A DNA stretch of 9,046 bases from Thermoanaerobacterales bacterium (GTDB lineage: Bacteria; Actinomycetota; Acidimicrobiia; Acidimicrobiales; JACDCH01), in assembly GCA_017577565.1 (NCBI GenBank), contig PKRH01000128.1:1-9046 (forward strand). The letters are read 5' to 3'. The translations under genes and the position numbers were made by a program. The notes beneath the pieces were generated by a model. That model made no database searches and was not told where the DNA came from. It saw only the letters and a program-made list of their open reading frames with translations. Shown piece after piece: positions 5,535 to 9,046 of the stretch. Position 1 is the stretch's first letter. Every line of letters begins with the position of its first letter.

Positions 5535-6218
5535 ATGGTGACCACGACGCGCCCGCCGACCGCCACGCCCACCGACGAGCCCGGGCCACCGCACCGGCGG
5601 GTCGTCGTCCGCTCGCCGGGGCTGCCCGGGGGTCGGGCGGTCCTCGGCGGCCTGCTCGTCGCCCTGGCCGGCGTCGGCACGTTCGTCGCCTGGCGCCAGG
5701 CCTCGGGCGTGCCCGACACCGCCTACGCGGTCGCGGCCCGGGGCCTCGAGCCCGGCCAGCCGGTGACCGCCGCCGACGTCCGCCTCGTGCCGGTCGACCT
5801 GCCGCCGGAGGTGGCGCGCGGGGCGTTCTCGTCCGTCGCCGAGGTGGACGGGCGCGTCGCCCTGGCGCCGGTGGGCGAGGGGGAGCTGCTGCAGGCCGGC
5901 GCGCTCAGCGACCAGGGCCCGGCCGGCCGGGCCGCCGAGGTGTCGATCGCGCTCGATCGGGCGCTGGCGGTCGACGGGCGCCTCGCCGGCGGGGACACCG
6001 TCGACGTCTACGCCACCGACCAGGACCAGACCCTCCTGGTGGCCGAGGGGGTGCAGGTCGTGGCGGTGACCGAGGGGGGCGGGTTCGGGGACGGCAGCGT
6101 GCTCACCGTGACCCTGGCGCTCCCGCCGGGGACCGACCGGGTGCCGCTCGTCCACGCGGCGAGGGCCGGCGAGGTGACGCTCGTGCGGACGACGCACCTG
6201 GCTCCCGGGGGCGGGTGA
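5535..6218 (+). CDS. cpaB: CpaB/RcpC-like SAF-domain protein (Flp/Tad pilus assembly)
   Basis: This 227-residue membrane-anchored protein has the layout of CpaB/RcpC, a Tad/Flp pilus assembly factor acting on the outer side of the cytoplasmic membrane. A Pro/Thr-rich cytoplasmic N-terminus (1-20) with basic residues precedes a single transmembrane helix at about 35-52. The SAF domain covers about 62-124, with the characteristic VAARGLEPGQPVTAADVRLVPVDLP pattern (66-90) and a following GRVALAPVGEGELL (106-119). The C-terminal part (about 131-218) fits the CpaB/RcpC region (VSIALDRALAVDGRLAGGDTVDVYAT at 136-161). The ATG at 5535 has AGGTGA 9 bases upstream. Its stop abuts the GTG of the TadZ-like gene with no gap, indicating one transcript and coupled translation. 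It is shorter than many CpaB proteins but complete in plan. A more general SAF-domain role is possible because no other pilus gene is seen beyond the next one. Confidence 0.85.
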   Translation: MVTTTRPPTATPTDEPGPPHRRVVVRSPGLPGGRAVLGGLLVALAGVGTFVAWRQASGVPDTAYAVAARGLEPGQPVTAADVRLVPVDLPPEVARGAFSSVAEVDGRVALAPVGEGELLQAGALSDQGPAGRAAEVSIALDRALAVDGRLAGGDTVDVYATDQDQTLLVAEGVQVVAVTEGGGFGDGSVLTVTLALPPGTDRVPLVHAARAGEVTLVRTTHLAPGGG

Positions 6219-7553
6219 GTGGCCGCCGACCGCTACGTGCTGCTCGGGCTGGCCGGCGTGCGGGCCCGGTGGTTCGGCGAGGTCGCCCGGTGGGCGACGA
6301 CCGCCGTCGTGCCCGTCGACTTCGTCAAGGTCGTCTCCGCCGAGGAGGCGAGGACCCGGCTGCGCTCCGGCCGGCCGTTCTCGGCGCTGCTGGTCGACGG
6401 CGGGCTGGCCGCGCTGGACCGGGACCTCGTCGAGGTGGCCGCCGCGCACGGCGTCGCGGTCGTCGCGGTCGACGACGGCCGCACCGCCCGCCCGTGGTCC
6501 GACCTCGGCGTGCAGGCGGTGCTGCCCGCCACCTTCGGCCCGGACGACCTGCGGGCCGCGCTGCGGGCGGTGGCGTCCCCCATCCCGCGGGGCGAGCCGG
6601 GCCCGGCGCCCCCGGGCCCGGCGACGGCGGAGGTCGCCCCGGCCTGGCGGGGCCGGTTCGTCGCCGTGACCGGCGCCGGCGGCACCGGCCGCTCGACGCT
6701 CGCCGCCGCCCTGGCCGCCGGGCTGGCCGGCGATCCGCGCGACCGCGGCCTCGTCGTCCTCGCCGACCTGGCGCTGCACGCGCAGCAGGCGCTGCTCCAC
6801 GACGCCGGCGACGTCGTGCCCGGGCTGCTCGAGCTCGTCGAGGCCCACCGGGCCGGCGAGCTGGCGCCGGAGGAGGTGCGGGCGCTGTGCTTCGCGCTGG
6901 CCGACCGGGGCGTCGACCTGCTGGCCGGCCTGCGCCGGCACCGCGACTGGACGGCGCTGCGGCCCCGGGCGACGGCCGCGGCGCTGGACTCGCTGTGCCG
7001 CACCTACCGCTACGTGGTGGCCGACGTCGACGCCGACGTGGAGGGCGAGCGGGAGTGCGGGTCGACCGACGTCGAGGACCGCAACGTGCTGGCCCGCCAG
7101 GCGCTCGGGGGCGCCGACCTCGTGCTGGCCGTCGGGCTGCCGGGGATCACCGGGGTGCACGCCCACCTCCGGGTGGTGCGCGACCTGCTGGAGCTCGGCG
7201 TCCCTCCGGAGCGCATCGTCCCGGTGGTCAACCGGGCGCCCCGCTCGCCGCGCCTGCGGGCCGAGCTGGCCGGGGCGTTCACCACGCTCTTGGGGGCCGC
7301 GGCGCCCGGCGCGGCGCTGGCGTCGACGCCGGTGTTCGTCCCCGAGCGCCGCCGCGTCGCCGAGGCGTTCCACGACGGGCTCCCGCCGCCCGCGGCGCTG
7401 GTGCGACCGCTCGTCGGCGCGGTGCGGGGGCTGCTGGAGCGGGCCCGGCACGCGGCGCCGGCCCGCCGGGCGGCCGGCTACCCCGAGCCGGTGCTCGTGA
7501 CGCCGGGCTCGCTGGGCAGCTGGGCCGACGGCGAGCCCGGCGGCGACGGGTGA
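6219..7553 (+). CDS. TadZ/CpaE-like ParA/MinD-family ATPase with degenerate P-loop
   Basis: This 444-residue protein resembles TadZ/CpaE, the pilus-localising members of the ParA/MinD superfamily. Residues 1-120 form a receiver-like alpha/beta domain (LLVD ending at D60, VVAVDD at 81-86, then VLPATFGPDDL), which lacks the usual receiver K-P-x pair near 103. A Pro/Gly linker (121-140) leads to the ATPase domain (about 145-415). Its P-loop reads GAGGTGRST (152-160), where the family pattern is KGGxGK(S/T)T. The signature lysine is Ala153 and the invariant lysine is Arg158. VVLADL (179-184) matches the strand carrying the Walker A' Asp, and YVVADVDAD (265-273) occupies the Walker B/switch region. 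The C-terminal tail is Pro/Gly-rich. The GTG start directly follows the cpaB-like stop. ATP hydrolysis is doubtful; binding or a structural role is possible. Start choice rests on this junction. Confidence 0.83.
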   Translation: MAADRYVLLGLAGVRARWFGEVARWATTAVVPVDFVKVVSAEEARTRLRSGRPFSALLVDGGLAALDRDLVEVAAAHGVAVVAVDDGRTARPWSDLGVQAVLPATFGPDDLRAALRAVASPIPRGEPGPAPPGPATAEVAPAWRGRFVAVTGAGGTGRSTLAAALAAGLAGDPRDRGLVVLADLALHAQQALLHDAGDVVPGLLELVEAHRAGELAPEEVRALCFALADRGVDLLAGLRRHRDWTALRPRATAAALDSLCRTYRYVVADVDADVEGERECGSTDVEDRNVLARQALGGADLVLAVGLPGITGVHAHLRVVRDLLELGVPPERIVPVVNRAPRSPRLRAELAGAFTTLLGAAAPGAALASTPVFVPERRRVAEAFHDGLPPPAALVRPLVGAVRGLLERARHAAPARRAAGYPEPVLVTPGSLGSWADGEPGGDG

Positions 7554-7571
7554 GCGTGCGAGGATGGCCCG

Positions 7572-8435
7572 ATGGGCGACGAGGTGCGCGCGCTGGTCGA
7601 GCGGCTGCTCCCGGGCCGCGAGGTGCGCACGGTCGTGCGCCTCGGCGGGGGTCTCGACCACGAGGCCCACGAGGTCGACGGCGAGCTCGTCGTCCGCCGG
7701 CGCCGGACCGGCGACCCGGACGAGCGCGCCGCGGCCGTCCGCCGCGAGGCGGCGCTGCTGGAGGTCGTGGCCGGGGTCTCGCCCCTGCCGGTGCCCGAGG
7801 TCGTGGCCGCCGACCCCGAGGCCGGCGTGCTCGTCCTGCGCGAGCTGCCGGGGCGTCCGCTGCTCGACCGGCCGCTCGCCGATCCCGCGCCGCTGGTGGC
7901 GCCGCTCGCCGGGTTCCTGCGCGCCCTCCACGCCACGCCGGTCGACCGGGTCGAGGGCATCGCACCCCGGGACGCCACGCCGCCCGCCGAGTGGCTGGCG
8001 GAGGCCCGGGACGCCTACCAGGTCGTGGCACCCGGCCTGCCCGGGGCCGACCGGCAGCGGGTCGAGGCGTTCCTCGACGCCCCGCCACCTGCGCCGCCGG
8101 CGGTGGCGGTGCTGTGCCACAACGACCTCGGGGCCGAGCACCTGCTCGTCGACGGCGAGCCGCCGGCGGTGGTGGTCACGGGCGTCATCGACTGGGGCGA
8201 TGCCGCGCTCGGCGACCCGGCGGTCGACCTGGCCCGGCTCCACCGCGACCTGGGGCCGGCCGCGGCCGAGGCGATCCGGCGGCGCGACGACGGCCTGATC
8301 GGCGACGAGGACCTCGATCGCGTGGCCTTCTACGCCCGGTGCGCGCTGCTGGAGGACCTGGCCTACGGCGTCCGGTCCGGCGACGAGCGCTACCGGCGGG
8401 CCGCGCTGGCCAACCTGGCGCGGACCTTCGCGTGA
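7572..8435 (+). CDS. Phosphotransferase, APH (aminoglycoside/choline kinase-like) family
   Basis: This 287-residue cytoplasmic protein has the aminoglycoside phosphotransferase/choline-kinase fold and would transfer phosphate from ATP to a small-molecule hydroxyl; the substrate is unknown. The glycine-rich LGGGLDHEAHEV (24-35) marks the nucleotide-binding loop, and the following strand LVVRRRR (39-45) has arginines where kinases carry a lysine. LRELPGRPL (89-97) is the usual hinge segment. The catalytic loop is CHNDLGAEHLLVD (182-194), with D185 as base and H190 at the place of the more common Asn. GVIDWGDAALGDPAVDLA (204-221) provides the metal-binding Asp (D207). The C-terminal FYARCALLEDLAYGV helix (253-267) fits the family. 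GAGGA (7560-7564) lies 7 bases before the ATG. Only 18 bases separate it from the TadZ-like gene, so co-transcription is likely. The name does not imply antibiotic resistance; most chromosomal members have other or unknown substrates. Confidence 0.92.
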   Translation: MGDEVRALVERLLPGREVRTVVRLGGGLDHEAHEVDGELVVRRRRTGDPDERAAAVRREAALLEVVAGVSPLPVPEVVAADPEAGVLVLRELPGRPLLDRPLADPAPLVAPLAGFLRALHATPVDRVEGIAPRDATPPAEWLAEARDAYQVVAPGLPGADRQRVEAFLDAPPPAPPAVAVLCHNDLGAEHLLVDGEPPAVVVTGVIDWGDAALGDPAVDLARLHRDLGPAAAEAIRRRDDGLIGDEDLDRVAFYARCALLEDLAYGVRSGDERYRRAALANLARTFA

Positions 8436-8451
8436 GCCGCGGCCGGCCCGG

Positions 8452-8889
8452 TCAGGGCTCCTCGATCGACTCGACGATCGGGCGCAGGAACTCGGCGTTG
8501 TCCCAGTCGTCCGGCGGGCGGGTGCCCTTGTCGGGCACGAGCCCCTGGGGCGGGTAGCGGCTGAACAGGTTCGGGTCCGCCACCGGCTCACCGGGGTCCT
8601 TGGCGTAGGTGCCGTTGCGCACCACGACGAGGTCGAGGCTGGGGACCACGATGATGTACTGCCCGTCGTGGCCCCGGGCCGAGAAGGTGTCCTCGGGCAG
8701 GCCCTCGATGCCGCCGAGCCACCACTGGTAGCCGTAGCCGTCGCTGGTCGGGGCGGGCGTCAGCGACGCCTCGACCCACTCCTCGGGCACGACCTGCTCG
8801 TCGCCCCACCGGCCCTCGCGCAGGTAGAGCAGGCCGAGGCGGGCGAAGTCGCGGGCCCGCCTGTCCAGGGGACAGGAGGGCTGCTTCCT
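8452..8889 (-). CDS. Serine hydrolase (beta-lactamase/esterase fold), C-terminal part only, 5' end missing
   Basis: The preserved frame encodes about 145 residues of the C-terminal part of a class C beta-lactamase-like serine hydrolase (COG1680 type: esterases, D-aminopeptidases, penicillin-binding-protein relatives). From its N-terminal side it reads RARDFARLGLLYLREGRWGD, then QVVPEEWV, the typical helix before the active-site wall. Next come GYGYQWWL and GHDGQYIIVVPSLDLVVVRNG (H-x-G replacing the KTG box). The C-terminus at the TGA (8454-8452) is intact. The S-x-x-K and Y-x-N motifs, expected some 150-200 residues upstream, are absent. Going upstream, the frame loses family resemblance near 8860 and hits TAA at 8892-8890, inside the low-G+C edge segment. 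A GTG at 8790 would give a 112-residue product but lies inside a conserved block, so it is not the real start. The gene is convergent with the phosphotransferase, 16 bases apart. Family members are usually about 350-450 residues. Confidence 0.85.
   Translation of the reverse strand, partial: RKQPSCPLDRRARDFARLGLLYLREGRWGDEQVVPEEWVEASLTPAPTSDGYGYQWWLGGIEGLPEDTFSARGHDGQYIIVVPSLDLVVVRNGTYAKDPGEPVADPNLFSRYPPQGLVPDKGTRPPDDWDNAEFLRPIVESIEEP
8860..8876. repeat. Perfect 7-base inverted repeat at the composition junction
   Basis: CCTGTCC (8860-8866) and GGACAGG (8870-8876) are perfect inverted arms with a 3-base AGG loop. It lies exactly where serine-hydrolase similarity fades and just before base composition changes, so it may mark the junction. 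It may equally be chance within GC-rich coding sequence. Confidence 0.5.
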
Positions 8890-9046
8890 TTATAAAGTTT
8901 CCGAGCCCCCGGACGGACGCGCCACTCGTATGTCGTGTTTATGTTTACAAAAAAAAACAAGAACAACAGATATCTGACAGGAGCAGAGTCGAAGCTAGTA
9001 TACTACTAAAGAATCACAGAAGCACAATGATTCAATAGTAGCGGAG
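8881..9046. other. Low-G+C foreign-looking edge segment with palindromes, no gene recognised
   Basis: G+C falls from 45 of 60 bases (8821-8880) to 71 of 166 here, and to 38 of 106 in 8941-9046. A G+C-rich patch remains at 8901-8926, so the exact boundary is uncertain, somewhere between about 8877 and 8930. The segment has a run of nine A (8949-8957 region), stops in all frames and no credible coding sequence. Perfect 10-base palindromes occur at 8888-8897 (CTTTATAAAG), 8967-8976 (CAGATATCTG) and 8996-9005 (TAGTATACTA). It interrupts the serine hydrolase frame. A chimeric contig end or eukaryotic/plasmid contaminant is the simplest reading; a real insertion is the alternative. Confidence 0.75.
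9003..9041. repeat. Imperfect hairpin in the low-G+C edge segment
   Basis: CTACTA (9003-9008), AA, GAATCA (9011-9016), an 11-base loop (9017-9027), then TGATTC (9028-9033), AA, TAGTAG (9036-9041). Twelve of fourteen stem positions pair, interrupted only by a symmetric AA/AA internal loop. No T-tract follows on either strand. It overlaps the palindrome at 8996-9005. Function is unknown; it could be a repeat end, a structured RNA element or a mobile-element terminus. Confidence 0.6.

Noticed and set aside
7560..7571. GAGGAT as another leaderless -10 box before the phosphotransferase
   Set aside because: It lacks the first T of TANNNT, and GAGGA is better explained as a ribosome-binding site 7 bases before the ATG within an operon.
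7572..8435. Aminoglycoside resistance gene
   Set aside because: The family is APH-like, but the sequence does not show features of a specific resistance subtype and no mobile context is present. A housekeeping or unknown small-molecule kinase is more likely.
5309..8591. Open frames of more than 1000 codons on both strands across the cpaB-tadZ-phosphotransferase region
   Set aside because: They are side effects of extreme third-position G+C in the real plus-strand genes. Their translations are Arg/Gly/Ala/Pro-rich with no domain, while the three shorter frames carry clear family motifs.
8760..8966. Minus-strand frame starting in the low-G+C edge and running into the hydrolase region
   Set aside because: It is out of frame with the conserved hydrolase sequence, and its product changes from Phe/Asn/Thr-rich to Ala/Pro-rich with no motif, as expected for a chance frame across a junction.

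Overview
This is a very G+C-rich stretch (about 75% by eye; 45 of 60 bases in 8821-8880) with GTG starts, Thr/Pro-rich lipoprotein linkers and several genes that lack a Shine-Dalgarno site but carry a TANNNT box 6-9 bases before the start codon. Together with the protein families, this suggests a high-GC actinomycete, most likely class Acidimicrobiia. The taxonomic call is an inference from style and gene content.

Left part (19-3105, minus strand): a tight phoH - ybeY - CNNM/CorC-type operon, the widespread core rRNA-maturation and membrane-transporter cluster (ybeZ-ybeY-ybeX in E. coli). phoH and ybeY overlap by 4 bases (GTGA), and ybeY and the CNNM gene are 4 bases apart. Middle-left (3172-4747, plus strand): divergent from phoH, a 206-residue protein made of two tandem copies of a small beta-rich module, then a lipoprotein M15 (VanY-like) peptidase with its zinc ligands. 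A GC-rich inverted repeat at 4761-4788 separates it from the convergent minus-strand genes.

Middle (4795-5534): two small minus-strand genes, a 73-residue unknown and a 79-residue excisionase/MerR-type helix-turn-helix protein. They flank a short spacer that carries a match to the actinobacterial DnaA box inside an inverted repeat. Then comes a 180-base divergent regulatory region with a -10-like box on each strand, a leader hairpin and repeated GTGACCAC words.

Right part (5535-8435, plus strand): a CpaB-like SAF protein and a TadZ/CpaE-like ATPase, directly abutting, i.e. two Tad/Flp pilus-type genes without the motor ATPase, platform or pilin genes in the window, followed 18 bases later by an APH-family phosphotransferase. 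A convergent serine hydrolase (beta-lactamase/esterase fold) is present only as its C-terminal third or so.

Right edge (about 8880-9046): composition drops abruptly (71 of 166 bases G+C; 38 of 106 in 8941-9046). The hydrolase frame hits a stop at 8890-8892, and the segment holds three 10-base palindromes and a 39-base imperfect hairpin but no recognisable gene. It is either a chimeric contig end/contaminant or a foreign insertion. I see no defence system, CRISPR array, tRNA, rRNA or insertion-sequence transposase. The most distinctive items are the foreign edge, the TadZ-like protein lacking both P-loop lysines, the duplicated-module protein and the DnaA-box spacer.
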